Source: Clostridiaceae bacterium (GTDB lineage Bacteria; Bacillota; Clostridia; Oscillospirales; Acutalibacteraceae). Taken from it: 47,672 bases of DNA. The translations under genes were made by a program, and so were the position numbers. Shown in pieces: positions 1 through 8,552 of this stretch; position 1 is the stretch's first letter, and every line of letters begins with the position of its first letter. The notes beneath the pieces were generated by a model that was not told the DNA's origin, ran no database searches, and saw nothing but the letters and a program-made list of their open reading frames with translations. The stretch covers positions 1 through 47,672 of the forward strand of contig JAEELT010000028.1 of NCBI GenBank assembly GCA_016282855.1, written 5' to 3'.

Positions 1-655
1 GGTCATCGGCGGCTGTTATGGGTCTGCCGACCACTATGTAATCGGAGCCGACTGCCTTTGCCTGCTCCGGGGTCATAACTCTTTTCTGGTCACCGACATC
101 GCCGTCGGCAAATCTCACGCCCGGTGTAACGATAAGAAAGCCGCTGCCGCAGACTTCGTGCACCCTGCCCGCCTCAAGAGGAGAGCATACAACGCCGTCA
201 AGCCCGGAGTTCTTCGCGTTGAGAGCGTAGTGAATCACAACATTCTCTATGGGCTCTTTTATGAGAAGCTCATTTTCCATTATTTCATTATCGGTTGAGG
301 TGAGCTGAGTAACGGCTATAAGCAGAGGTCTTGTGCCGTCGGCTCTTGTGAGGCCTTCGAGCGCTGCCTGCATCATTCTTGAAGTGCCCGAGGCGTGAAG
401 ATTGCAGATATCAACATCGAGTGACGAGAGCACCGACATAGCTTTTTTTACGGTGTTGGGAATATCGTGAAGCTTGAGGTCAAGAAAAATCTTGTGGCCT
501 CTCTTTTTTATCTCCCTGACGATTGACGGACCCTCGGCATAGTAAAGCTCCATACCGATTTTCACAAACGGCTTTCTGCCTGTGAACTTATCAAGAAAAT
601 CGAATGTCTGCCGTGCCGAAGCAAAGTCGCAGGCAATTATTACATCTTTACCCAT
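1..655 (-). CDS. pyrF: Orotidine 5'-phosphate decarboxylase, 3' end cut by window edge
   Basis: Catalyses OMP to UMP, the last step of de novo pyrimidine synthesis, in the cytosol. 218 residues are visible. The N-terminus has the substrate-loop start IIACDFAS, followed by VKIGMELYY and the catalytic block FLDLKLHDIPNTV, with the Lys/Asp pair typical of the family. Near the window edge comes the phosphate-binding stretch GSDYIVVGRPI. The ATG at 655 overlaps the pyrD stop codon by 8 bases, so translation is probably coupled and pyrF is the fourth visible gene of the operon. Only the last few C-terminal residues should be missing, since the family is usually 230-245 residues long. Recognition is by motif and context and I regard it as secure. 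Confidence 0.96.
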   Translation of the reverse strand, partial: MGKDVIIACDFASARQTFDFLDKFTGRKPFVKIGMELYYAEGPSIVREIKKRGHKIFLDLKLHDIPNTVKKAMSVLSSLDVDICNLHASGTSRMMQAALEGLTRADGTRPLLIAVTQLTSTDNEIMENELLIKEPIENVVIHYALNAKNSGLDGVVCSPLEAGRVHEVCGSGFLIVTPGVRFADGDVGDQKRVMTPEQAKAVGSDYIVVGRPITAADD

Positions 656-1565
656 TGTGCGCTCCTCCGATTATATCTTCAAGATTTTTTATGCCGTATT
701 TATCCATAGCTGCGGGAAGGGCTTCAATTATCTTTTTGCAGGCAAACGGGTCAATGAGATTCGCTGTGCCGACCTCAACGGCACACGCGCCCGCAAGCAT
801 CATTTCTATCACATCTTCTGCGCAGGATATACCGCCGAGACCGACTACGGGGATACTCACCGCCTCAAAAACCTGATAAACCATACGCACGGCTACCGGG
901 AAAACCGCGGGGCCCGAGAAGCCGCCCATTTTATTGTAAATCACGGGCTTTTTAAAGTTAAGGTTTATTCTCATACCGAGCAGGGTGTTTATGAGGCTAA
1001 TGCCGTCGGCGCCCGCCTGCTCACAGGCAGAGGCGATAGCCGCGATATCGGTTACATTCGGCGAAAGCTTAATTATAACCGGCTTTTTTGTGACAGCCTT
1101 CACGGCCTTTGTCACCTGTGCCGCAGCTTCGGGAGATGTGCCGAATGACATTCCTCCGCCGTGCACATTCGGGCAGCTCACATTGACTTCAAGCCACCCT
1201 ACCTCATCACAGGCGTCAAGCTTTTCGCAGGTGTAAGCGTAGTCATCAACCGAAAAACCGCTGACGTTTGCCATCACTTTTTTGCCGAATACTTTTCTGA
1301 GTTCAGGCAATTCCGCGGATATTACTTTATCCACACCGGGATTCTGAAGCCCCACTGAATTTATCATGCCGGCGGTGCACTCGGCTATGCGCGGAGTGGG
1401 ATTGCCGAAACGGGGGTCTTTTGTGGTGCCCTTGAACGAGAAAGTGCCGAGAATATTTATATCGTAAAGCTCCGCAAACTCATACCCGAAACCGAAGGTG
1501 CCCGACGCGGGAATAACGGGATTGTCAAGCTCAATGCCGCAAAGGGTTGTTTTTATGCTTGCCAC
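648..1565 (-). CDS. pyrD: Dihydroorotate dehydrogenase B, catalytic subunit
   Basis: FMN enzyme that oxidises dihydroorotate to orotate. It is a class 1B type and works with PyrK to pass electrons to NAD+. Length is 305 residues, normal for the class. Visible motifs are the FMN contact SFKGTT near residue 45 and NVSCPNVHGGG with the catalytic Cys131 (class 1A and 1B enzymes use Cys, class 2 uses Ser). Near the C-terminus GLGGISCAEDVIEMMLAGA matches the phosphate/FMN loop. I chose the GTG at 1565 because GGAGGAA lies 5 bases upstream. A longer frame extends to 1604 but has no better ribosome site. The start overlaps the pyrK stop by 13 bases. Confidence 0.97.
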   Translation of the reverse strand: MASIKTTLCGIELDNPVIPASGTFGFGYEFAELYDINILGTFSFKGTTKDPRFGNPTPRIAECTAGMINSVGLQNPGVDKVISAELPELRKVFGKKVMANVSGFSVDDYAYTCEKLDACDEVGWLEVNVSCPNVHGGGMSFGTSPEAAAQVTKAVKAVTKKPVIIKLSPNVTDIAAIASACEQAGADGISLINTLLGMRINLNFKKPVIYNKMGGFSGPAVFPVAVRMVYQVFEAVSIPVVGLGGISCAEDVIEMMLAGACAVEVGTANLIDPFACKKIIEALPAAMDKYGIKNLEDIIGGAHNG

Positions 1566-2287
1566 AGTATTTCCTCCTTCCTGAGAACGGGACCGTCTTT
1601 GCATATGCGTTTATACCCGGTCACTGTTTTGCAGGAGCAGCCCATACACGCGCCGAAGCCGCAACCCATACGCTCCTCAAAGCTGAACTGCCCGTCTGTG
1701 TTGCAGGCAGAATAAACCGCTTTCAGCATAGGCTCGGGTCCGCAGGTATAGAAGCTTGTGTAATCATCGGGCAGAGCGGCTGTTACAAAACCTTTTGTGC
1801 CTTTTGAGCCGTCAACGGTTGTGACCGCCACATCGGTGCCGAGCGCACGGAACTCATCTTCATAAAACACTTCGGCCGAAGTGTTGAACCCAAGTATAAC
1901 GCAAACCTTTTTGCCCTGAGATATAAGCTCTTTCGCGAGCATATAAAGAGGCGGCACTCCGACTCCTCCGCCTATAAGCAACGGCCTGTCTCCGGAAACG
2001 GATAAATCATAACCGTTGCCCAGACCTGTAAGCACATCAAGGCGCACGCCCGGCTTCATTGCGGACATTTTTGCGGTGCCGGCTCCGACGGATTTATAAA
2101 TAATCGTAACTGTATCTTCGCTTTTATCGCATACGGATATGGGGCGGCGCAGATAGAGCCCGTCAATCAGGATATTGATAAACTGACCGGGACGGGTAAT
2201 TGCGGAAGTGTCACCCTGCAGTACCATCCTGAACACATTTTCCGTAAGCGCTTCATTTGATTTTACGGTAAAGAAAGACTGCTTCAT
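1553..2287 (-). CDS. pyrK: Dihydroorotate dehydrogenase B, electron transfer subunit
   Basis: FAD and [2Fe-2S] subunit that connects PyrD to NAD+. It has 244 residues, against about 250 in the family. The FAD-binding RxxS-type motif appears as LRRPISV, followed by the glycine-rich nucleotide site LLIGGGVGVPPLYMLAKEL. The C-terminal iron-sulfur motif GCGFGACMGCSC plus a later Cys (YKRICKDGPV) supplies four cysteines. The ATG at 2287 follows GAGG in the tail of pyrC. The open frame extends further upstream into pyrC, but those residues do not resemble the family. Sits between pyrC and pyrD with only 7 bases separating it from pyrC. Confidence 0.97.
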   Translation of the reverse strand: MKQSFFTVKSNEALTENVFRMVLQGDTSAITRPGQFINILIDGLYLRRPISVCDKSEDTVTIIYKSVGAGTAKMSAMKPGVRLDVLTGLGNGYDLSVSGDRPLLIGGGVGVPPLYMLAKELISQGKKVCVILGFNTSAEVFYEDEFRALGTDVAVTTVDGSKGTKGFVTAALPDDYTSFYTCGPEPMLKAVYSACNTDGQFSFEERMGCGFGACMGCSCKTVTGYKRICKDGPVLRKEEILWQA

Positions 2288-2294
2288 TTTAACC

Positions 2295-3512
2295 TCATAC
2301 TTCTTTATAAGCCACCACGCCGTTTGCAACCGTCGCGCAGCATCTGCCATAAACTTTTTTGCCCTCAAAGGGTGTTGCCCTGCCTTTGGAAAGGAATCTT
2401 CCGGGGTCGATGGCATACTCATCGCTGAGTTTCCACAGAGTGAACCCTTTGTCAATCTTTATGCCGAAGCGTTTGCGCGGATTGACGCAGATTAAATCAA
2501 TCAGCTTATCAAGAGAAATCACTCCGGTTTTCACAAGCCCTGTGTAAAGCACGGGGAAGGCGGTTTCAAGCCCGACAATTCCGAACGCACTGCCCGCGAG
2601 GCCCTTTGATTTTTCATCCTCAGAATGTGGAGCGTGATCGGTGGCTATAATGTCTATCGTGCCGTCTTTGATCCCCTCAATCAGGGCAAGGCGGTCATCG
2701 GCAGAGCGCAGAGGCGGGTTCATTTTGAATCTGCCGTCATCAATAAGGTCATTTTCATCAAGGAGAAGATAGTGCGGCGCTGTTTCACAGGATATATCAA
2801 TGCCTCTCGCTTTTGCCTGCCTAATGAGTTCCACGCTCTCCTTGCAGGAAATGTGGCACACGTGATAAGCGCAGCCGGTTTCCTGAGCGAGCACTATATC
2901 CCTCTCAATCTGGCGCCACTCGCTTTCGGAGCTGATGCCTTTATGCCCGTTTTCGGCGCAGTATTTGCCGTCGTGAATATATCCGCCGAAAAGCAGGGAA
3001 TTATCCTCACAGTGCGCAACTATCATTTTGCCGAGAGATTTTGCCTTGAGCATAGCCTGTCTCATCATATCGGCGCTCTGCACTCCCCTACCGTCATCCG
3101 AAAAAGCGACAGTCTTGGCGGCAAGAGCATCCATATCGGAAAGCTGTTCGCCCTTCTCCCCGACTGTAATTGAGCCGTAAGGGTAAATATTGATAACTGA
3201 ATCAATATTTATTATGGAAAGCTGAAGAGAGAGATTTGATCTGCAGTCGGGCACAGGGTTCAGATTCGGCATTGTGCATACCGCGGTATAACCGCCGTGA
3301 GCGGCGGCAAGAGACCCGGTGCGGATGGTTTCCTTATAAAAATATCCCGGCTCTCTGAAATGGACATGAACATCACAAAAGCCGGGAAAAATAATATATT
3401 CATCTGTGTTGAAAACTGAAAATGAAGGGTCAACAGCAAGGCATTTTGAAAATGCCCCCTGCGCTGATTTAGCAAATTCATTCTGATGTATGGTCGCCTT
3501 GATTTCGGTCAT
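2295..3512 (-). CDS. pyrC: Dihydroorotase
   Basis: Zinc amidohydrolase that cyclises carbamoyl-aspartate to dihydroorotate. It has 405 residues, in the range of the class I dihydroorotases of Gram-positive bacteria. The metal site HVHFREPG is at residues 49-56, with VAHCED and YHVCHIS supplying further histidines and IIATDHAPHS the catalytic aspartate. The start at 3512 is preceded by AGAGGA 9 bases upstream. A longer open frame runs to 3638 but would begin inside the promoter. First gene of the pyrimidine operon, with its promoter about 50 bases upstream. pyrB is absent from the window and must lie elsewhere, which differs from the gene order in Bacillus. Confidence 0.96.
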   Translation of the reverse strand: MTEIKATIHQNEFAKSAQGAFSKCLAVDPSFSVFNTDEYIIFPGFCDVHVHFREPGYFYKETIRTGSLAAAHGGYTAVCTMPNLNPVPDCRSNLSLQLSIINIDSVINIYPYGSITVGEKGEQLSDMDALAAKTVAFSDDGRGVQSADMMRQAMLKAKSLGKMIVAHCEDNSLLFGGYIHDGKYCAENGHKGISSESEWRQIERDIVLAQETGCAYHVCHISCKESVELIRQAKARGIDISCETAPHYLLLDENDLIDDGRFKMNPPLRSADDRLALIEGIKDGTIDIIATDHAPHSEDEKSKGLAGSAFGIVGLETAFPVLYTGLVKTGVISLDKLIDLICVNPRKRFGIKIDKGFTLWKLSDEYAIDPGRFLSKGRATPFEGKKVYGRCCATVANGVVAYKEV

Positions 3513-3559
3513 AAAAAATATCCTCTCAGTTAAAAGGCGCCACCCTTTCGCCTCAAAGT

Positions 3560-3589
3560 ATTTTAACATTATTAACAAGCTTTTGTCAA
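3560..3589 (-). promoter_or_regulatory. Promoter of the pyrC-pyrK-pyrD-pyrF operon
   Basis: On the minus strand TTGACA (3584-3589) and TAAAAT (3560-3565) are separated by 18 bases. The predicted start near 3553 leaves a leader of only about 40 bases, too short for a PyrR-type attenuator. The leader holds a small AGGCG/CGCCT hairpin just ahead of the ribosome site. Regulation, if present, would have to be at initiation or by that small hairpin. Confidence 0.75.
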
Positions 3590-3704
3590 GGAAAGACCGT
3601 AATAAAAGAAGAAAAATTATAATAAAAATACAACGCATCCAAAAAACGCTTTACAGTCACCCTTTTCAGGGAGCGTAAAGGACACATAAAAATGTTTCCG
3701 GAAT

Positions 3705-3871
3705 GAAGACAGTATCGAGATACGGCGAAGGACGGAAAGAGACGAAAACAGACAAAAACTCTATTCCTTATACTTAACTTAATCAAAGCTGAAAAAAGAA
3801 GTACGAGTTAAAAGCCCGTACTTCATAATTACTCTTTGTCTGTTTGTTTTTCGCCTTTTATGCGACGACCG
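3705..3871 (-). repeat. 167-bp structured repeat, copy C, behind iolE
   Basis: Read on the minus strand, it starts with CGGTCGTCGCATAAAAGGCG and ends with TCGCCGTATC-T-CGATACTGTCTTC, the same boundaries and the same 167-base length as the copy at 44990-45156. Its centre is a terminator hairpin (arms 3798-3807 and 3815-3824, T-run 3792-3797 on the transcribed strand). Outer arms containing AAACAGACAAA pair with each other, where the other copies have GAAAAGACAA in both arms. It begins 7 bases beyond the iolE stop and so ends that operon. Together with the pyr promoter it accounts for most of the gene-free stretch 3513-3878. The remainder (about 3590-3704) holds only A/T-rich sequence and a weak CTTTAC/GTAAAG hairpin. 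Confidence 0.8.
3791..3824 (-). terminator. Terminator hairpin inside repeat copy C
   Basis: Minus-strand hairpin GAAGTACGGG / CTCGTACTTC (one G-U pair, 7-base loop) followed by a run of six T. It lies about 55 bases after the iolE stop and should end the iol operon transcript. Confidence 0.75.
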
Positions 3872-3878
3872 GAAAGTA

Positions 3879-4772
3879 TTATAAGCCGGTTTTTTCGGCA
3901 ATATACTTCCTGGCAAGGCAGGCGTACTCATAAGGATTCGCTTTTGCGGGATCCTGCTCCGCCTCAACCACTATCCAGCCCTCGTATCCGCTTTCATCAA
4001 GGATATCAAAAACGGGGGTGAAATCAAAGTCGCCGTCTCCGGGAACGGTGAATGAACCCGCTCTGACACAGTCAAGGAAGCTCCAGCCCTTTTCCTTGCC
4101 TTCGGCTATGATATCCTTGCGTACGCTCTTGAGATGCACGTGCTTGATTCTACCTGCGTACTTTCTGAGCACGCCGATTGCGTCCTCTCCGCTGAATGCA
4201 AGATGACCGGTATCATAAAGGAGATAAACAAGGTCGGGGTCTGTGATGCTCATAAGCTTGTCAATCTCTGCCTCAGTCTGAACGCCCGTACCCATATGAT
4301 GGTGCACCGTGAAATACATGCCCTTTTCTTTTGCAAGGCGTCCCATTTCGTTGAAGCCTTTTCTGATAAGCTCCCAATCCGCGTCGGTATAAACGGGCTT
4401 GTCGCCGAATATCGACTTTGATGTGCCCTGAATTGAGTTGCCCTGCTCGGAAGCGCCGATTACTCTTGCGCCGAGTTCATAAAGGAAATCTCTGTGCTTT
4501 ATGAAAGCTTCGATTGTGGCGTCATAGCCTTCCGAGAGAAGAAGGGACGAAAACCAGGCGTTGCAAATCTGAAGACCTCTCACATCAAGCTTATGCTTGA
4601 GGATGGCCGCGTCCTTGGGGTATTTGTTGCCGATTTCGCTGCCCTTGAAACCGCTGAGCGCCATTTCGCTCACGCACTGTTCAAAGGTGTTTTCCGCGCC
4701 GAGGTCGGGAAGGTCGTCATTGGTCCATGCTATGGGAGCTATAGCGAGTTTTACTTTATCTTTGTTAAGCAT
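3879..4772 (-). CDS. iolE: Myo-inosose-2 dehydratase
   Basis: Dehydrates 2-keto-myo-inositol (scyllo-inosose) to the diketone that IolD hydrolyses, in cytosolic inositol catabolism. The 297 residues match the usual IolE length. It is a xylose-isomerase-like TIM barrel; family-typical stretches include LAIAPIAWTNDDLPDLG at the N-terminus, GFKGSEIGNKYP, YFTVHHHMGTGVQTE with the metal-binding histidine region, LLYDTGHLAFSGED, and VPGDGDFDFTPVF near the end. GGAGG lies 7 bases before the ATG. Last gene of the operon, 19 bases after iolD, and followed directly by the structured repeat that supplies a terminator. Confidence 0.95.
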   Translation of the reverse strand: MLNKDKVKLAIAPIAWTNDDLPDLGAENTFEQCVSEMALSGFKGSEIGNKYPKDAAILKHKLDVRGLQICNAWFSSLLLSEGYDATIEAFIKHRDFLYELGARVIGASEQGNSIQGTSKSIFGDKPVYTDADWELIRKGFNEMGRLAKEKGMYFTVHHHMGTGVQTEAEIDKLMSITDPDLVYLLYDTGHLAFSGEDAIGVLRKYAGRIKHVHLKSVRKDIIAEGKEKGWSFLDCVRAGSFTVPGDGDFDFTPVFDILDESGYEGWIVVEAEQDPAKANPYEYACLARKYIAEKTGL

Positions 4773-4791
4773 AATTATCCTCCGCTTAAAT

Positions 4792-6642
4792 TTAATACAG
4801 TCTTGCTTTTTTGATATTTGCCTGAAGGTCTTCGTAAGCCGCCTGCACTCTCGGGCTTGTGCTTACTTCGGCAACACCGACTCTCCACCAGGCATCATAA
4901 CCTTCGCTCATACTCTTGTGAGCTACCTTTATATCAAAAAGACAGGGAACGGTCTGCTTCTTTGAATCCTCAAGCGCAGCCTGAAGCTGTTCAACACTCT
5001 CAACGGTGTAAGCCTTGCAGCCGTAGCCCTCGGCAATTTTGGCGAAATCAATGAGCACAAGGTCGCCGTCAAGCATACCTGTTACGGGGTTTCTCGCGCA
5101 GAACCTGGTGCCGAAGGTATCGGTGCCCTGATTGTTCTGCAGGTTTTCGATACAGCCCCAGCCCTGGTTATCGAAGAGCATAACATTTATTTTTGCGTTT
5201 TCCATAACGGCGGTGTAAAGCTCGGAGTGAAGCATCACAAAAGAACCGTCGCCGCACATCGTGTAAACTTCTCTGTCGGGCTCGGCAAGCTTTACGCCGA
5301 GAGCGCCGCACACCTCGTAGCCCATGCAGGAAAAGCCGTATTCAACGTGATAAGTGCCGGGCACGGAAGATCTCCAGAGTCTCTGAAGACAGCCAGGAAG
5401 AGAGCCGGATGAACCGATAACAACGGAATCGGGAGCGATTGCCTTGTTGATTTCGCCGAGCGCTCTTGTCTGAGAAAGAGCACCGGGAAGCTCAACTGAG
5501 TAGTTGCGGTCAACTTCGGCAGTGTAGGAATCTTTGGCTTCCTTTATTTCAGTGCCCCAGGCGGCTTTGTACCCGCCCGCAAGCTCCTTATCTATCGCCT
5601 CAAGAGCAAGCTTTGCATCGGCTATAACCGAAACAGAGTCCATCTTGAAGGCGTCAAAGGGGCAGACGTTGACAGAGAGCATCTTTACGCCTGGATTCTG
5701 GAAGCCCCATTTGGATGCGGTGGTGAAATCCGTAAGCCTTGAGCCTACGGAAATAACAAGGTCGGTCTTTTTTGCAAGGGCGTTTGCGGCCGCTCCGCCG
5801 GTAACGCCGATACCGCCGAGATTAAGCGGGAAATCCCAGGGAATATTGCCCTTGCCGGCCTGGGTTTCGCCGATGGGTATATCATATTTTTCGGAGAAAG
5901 ATTTCGCGGTTTCCCACGCTTCGGAGTAAGTAACGCCTCCGCCGACAACAAGGAGAGGCTTTTCTGCGTTCTTTATCATCTGAGCGGCAAGCTTTATTTC
6001 ACGCTCTGTCGGCACTCTGCGGTCAAGATACCATACTCTCTTGGCAAGGAAATAATCGGGGTAATCAAAAGCTTCGCCCTCAACATCCTGAGGCATGGCA
6101 AGGCAGACAGCGCCTGTTTCAGCGGGGTCTGTAAGCACACGCATTGCATTGATGGCAGCGGTCATAAGCTGCTCGGGTCTAACGATTCTGTCCCAATATT
6201 TGCAAACAGCCTTGAACGCGTCGTTTGATGTTACGCTGTAATTGGTGGGCTGCTCAATCTGCTGAAGAACGGGATCCGGCTGGCGGCAGGCAAAGGTATC
6301 GCCCGGAAGCACAAGCAGAGGAATTCTGTTTGCGGTTGCGGTGCCGCAGGCTGTGACCATATTAAGAGCGCCGGGGCCGATTGATGAGGTGCAGGCGATT
6401 ATTCTGCGCCTTCTGTTTTGCTTGGCAAAAGCCATTGCGGCGTGAGCCATACCCTGCTCGTTGTGTCCCTGATAAAACTTCAGGCTGTGGCCGCCCTGCT
6501 CAAGGGCCTGGCCGAGACCTACAACGCATCCGTGGCCGAAGATGCCGAAAATGCCGTCAACAAATTTTGTTTCAGTGCCGTCAAAGCTGACATACTGATT
6601 GTCAAGAAATTTAACGAGCGCCTGTGACATTGTCAGTTTCAT
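4792..6642 (-). CDS. iolD: 3D-trihydroxycyclohexane-1,2-dione acylhydrolase (decyclizing)
   Basis: Thiamine-diphosphate enzyme that opens the ring of the inositol-derived diketone to give 5-deoxy-glucuronate. It has 616 residues, the expected size. The N-terminal domain has GHNEQGMAHAAMAFAKQ with the catalytic Glu, and SSIGPGALNMVTA. The central domain has VVGGGVTYSEAWE and SVGSRLTDF. The C-terminal cofactor motif is CGDGSFVMLHSELYTAV running to MLFDNQGWGC. A strong GGAGGAAAG site precedes the ATG. Lies between iolB and iolE, matching the order of the chemical steps E, D, B in reverse. No frame damage seen. Confidence 0.97.
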   Translation of the reverse strand: MKLTMSQALVKFLDNQYVSFDGTETKFVDGIFGIFGHGCVVGLGQALEQGGHSLKFYQGHNEQGMAHAAMAFAKQNRRRRIIACTSSIGPGALNMVTACGTATANRIPLLVLPGDTFACRQPDPVLQQIEQPTNYSVTSNDAFKAVCKYWDRIVRPEQLMTAAINAMRVLTDPAETGAVCLAMPQDVEGEAFDYPDYFLAKRVWYLDRRVPTEREIKLAAQMIKNAEKPLLVVGGGVTYSEAWETAKSFSEKYDIPIGETQAGKGNIPWDFPLNLGGIGVTGGAAANALAKKTDLVISVGSRLTDFTTASKWGFQNPGVKMLSVNVCPFDAFKMDSVSVIADAKLALEAIDKELAGGYKAAWGTEIKEAKDSYTAEVDRNYSVELPGALSQTRALGEINKAIAPDSVVIGSSGSLPGCLQRLWRSSVPGTYHVEYGFSCMGYEVCGALGVKLAEPDREVYTMCGDGSFVMLHSELYTAVMENAKINVMLFDNQGWGCIENLQNNQGTDTFGTRFCARNPVTGMLDGDLVLIDFAKIAEGYGCKAYTVESVEQLQAALEDSKKQTVPCLFDIKVAHKSMSEGYDAWWRVGVAEVSTSPRVQAAYEDLQANIKKARLY

Positions 6643-6661
6643 TTATCTTTCCTCCGTTTGA

Positions 6662-7468
6662 TTATTTTTCTGGGGGCCAGAAGTCTTTTTCTTTGTCGGG
6701 GTCGGTTACCCAGAGGTGCTCGTCTATGAACACGGGTGTGATATAGGGATTGCCCTCAAGGTGTCTTATGCCCCAGTAATACCACATTGCGTAACCTGGG
6801 GCGGTGGTCTGCGGATGTGTCTCCTTATCACAGATAAACACGGTGGAGTTGTTGTGGGTCTTTACGACATCCTCGCCGAGCTCTGCAAAGCCGTAGCCGT
6901 TTTCGGGCAGGAACTTGTAGAAATAAATCTCCGGCTGGGGGTGCCAGTGGGGCGGATAGCTTGACCACTTTCCCGGGAAGCCGATGACCTCACCCATAAC
7001 CATATTGGAATAAGGGGCGGTGGAATAGTCGATAACCGTACGCACTATGCGTGTGGAAGCCTCACGCATTGTGCCTTTTCCCCTGTTTTCATTTCTGCAC
7101 TCCTCGGGAGTCCAGAGCTTTGACGGGAAAATATTTTCGTTGTCGGTTCTCTGTACGATAATCTCAGCATCGGAGAGAGCCGTGAAGCTTACCTCAACAT
7201 CATTGGAAACGTGGAGAATCCAGGGGCAGTAATCAAAGCAGTTCGGTCTGTCGGCCTCGGTCCTGTTGCCCTCCCACTCAAATATTATTTTGCCGCTTAT
7301 CAGAAGATATCCTCTCTCAAGAGGCAGCTTTTCGGAGTAAACATCGCCCTCTTTCAGCTTAAGGATGCCGAAATCCATAAGGCTGTTAACTTCTTTGTTA
7401 TCCATAGTGGTGATTTCGTTGTAGCCGTAAGCGTATGAGCTCGGGCCGGGTATGTGTCTTTTATCCAT
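6662..7468 (-). CDS. iolB: 5-deoxy-glucuronate isomerase
   Basis: Isomerises 5-deoxy-glucuronate to 2-deoxy-5-keto-gluconate in inositol breakdown. It has 268 residues, as expected (about 271 in Bacillus). Two cupin halves are visible; the C-terminal one carries the metal site PHWHPQPEIYFYKF and later DKETHPQTTAPGYAMWYYWG. I chose the ATG at 7468, which follows AAGGAA by 8 bases. The open frame continues to 7549, but that part is unlike the family and overlaps the upstream phosphoesterase. The pathway genes that should follow (iolC, iolJ, iolA) and precede (iolG) are not in the window. Confidence 0.95.
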   Translation of the reverse strand: MDKRHIPGPSSYAYGYNEITTMDNKEVNSLMDFGILKLKEGDVYSEKLPLERGYLLISGKIIFEWEGNRTEADRPNCFDYCPWILHVSNDVEVSFTALSDAEIIVQRTDNENIFPSKLWTPEECRNENRGKGTMREASTRIVRTVIDYSTAPYSNMVMGEVIGFPGKWSSYPPHWHPQPEIYFYKFLPENGYGFAELGEDVVKTHNNSTVFICDKETHPQTTAPGYAMWYYWGIRHLEGNPYITPVFIDEHLWVTDPDKEKDFWPPEK

Positions 7469-7487
7469 TTGGCAGGTTCCTTTCATA

Positions 7488-8534
7488 TCATTCAATCGGC
7501 AGCTTATCGCCGTATTTTCTAATGCATTCGCCGGGGTAATCATCCACACAGTCGGATGAACGCACCATATAAGTGCTGATAATATCCGGAGTTTCTTCCT
7601 TCACCTCGATTACTCTGCCGCCTCTCAGGTCATCATCGCAGTAGCAGTCGTATGAGAGACCGCCGTCCATAGCGAGGCGGATGTTGCAGTAATCCCCTTC
7701 AAAATCATTTATATGATCGTGCCCGCAGATGACTGCCTTCACTTCACCTCTCTCAACAAGGGCGTTGAACAGCCCGGAGTTGAAGGGACCGCAGCCGACC
7801 GACTCACGCCTCGTTCCTTTGTAATAAGTCTGGGCGGTATTTTTATAAAGAACGATAAACTCCGGCAGAGGGATGTGAAATACCATAATTCCCGGTATCT
7901 TTTTGCCTTCGCGGGCGTTAAGCTCGTCGGAAGAGTTCCAGTACCACATTATCTGATTGAATCTGATGCTGTCATATCCGCAAAACGGATAGAGAGGGTC
8001 GGGCAGGTTGAAAAACCAGGGGTCTGTTTTAAGAGAAAACTCCTTTATGTAGTCGCCCATGCCGTCGTGAGAGTCAAGCCCCCATACGTTGAAAATGATT
8101 TCATCGCTTTTTTCAGACTTTACGGGAAGCACATAGTTTGCCGTGCCGGCGACATCATCGGGCCCTCTCTTGGATACACAGTATTCAAAGCTCTCGTAAA
8201 TGCCTTCCTGCTCCTCGTTGAGCAGGCCTCTCTCGTCATCGTGATTGCCGAAAACGTGAGCCCAGGGAATTTTTCTCTTTTCCATCGGGCGCACAACATC
8301 CGCAAGGTATTCCGAAAAAACTGCTGTGTCTGTCACAGCGGTGCGCCAGCCGACATCTCCCAGCAGAAGAACAAGATCGGGTCTGACTTTTTCTATAATC
8401 GCATCAAGGTCGCGGGTCAGGCGCGTATCGTAGTTCCGTATGCCGTGAAGGTCCGAAAAAGTGAGCACGCGGAATTTACCGTCTTTAAACCTGAGCGGTT
8501 TTTTCAGATAAAGATTTTCTTCAAGCCTTGTCAT
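7488..8534 (-). CDS. Cytosolic calcineurin-like metallophosphoesterase
   Basis: 348 residues with the full metallophosphoesterase signature: FSDLHG near residue 27, LLLGDVGW, VFGNHDDE, MVFHIPLPEF and ICGHDHINDF. There is no signal peptide, so it should act in the cytosol on a small phosphorylated compound; the substrate is not known. It is a paralogue of the anchored enzyme at 43087-44178: both share the layout HIPLP...GHDH with similar spacing and a glycine-containing insert before GHDH. Its place between the carrier and iolB suggests a role in the same polyol pathway, for example removing phosphate from an inositol phosphate or a dead-end sugar phosphate. That is inference. Confidence 0.85.
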   Translation of the reverse strand: MTRLEENLYLKKPLRFKDGKFRVLTFSDLHGIRNYDTRLTRDLDAIIEKVRPDLVLLLGDVGWRTAVTDTAVFSEYLADVVRPMEKRKIPWAHVFGNHDDERGLLNEEQEGIYESFEYCVSKRGPDDVAGTANYVLPVKSEKSDEIIFNVWGLDSHDGMGDYIKEFSLKTDPWFFNLPDPLYPFCGYDSIRFNQIMWYWNSSDELNAREGKKIPGIMVFHIPLPEFIVLYKNTAQTYYKGTRRESVGCGPFNSGLFNALVERGEVKAVICGHDHINDFEGDYCNIRLAMDGGLSYDCYCDDDLRGGRVIEVKEETPDIISTYMVRSSDCVDDYPGECIRKYGDKLPIE

Positions 8535-8552
8535 ATAGAGCCTCTTGAATAC

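Noticed and set aside
3513-3589. PyrR-dependent attenuator for the pyr operon
   Set aside because: The predicted leader is only about 40 bases and has no terminator/antiterminator pair or PyrR-binding loop.
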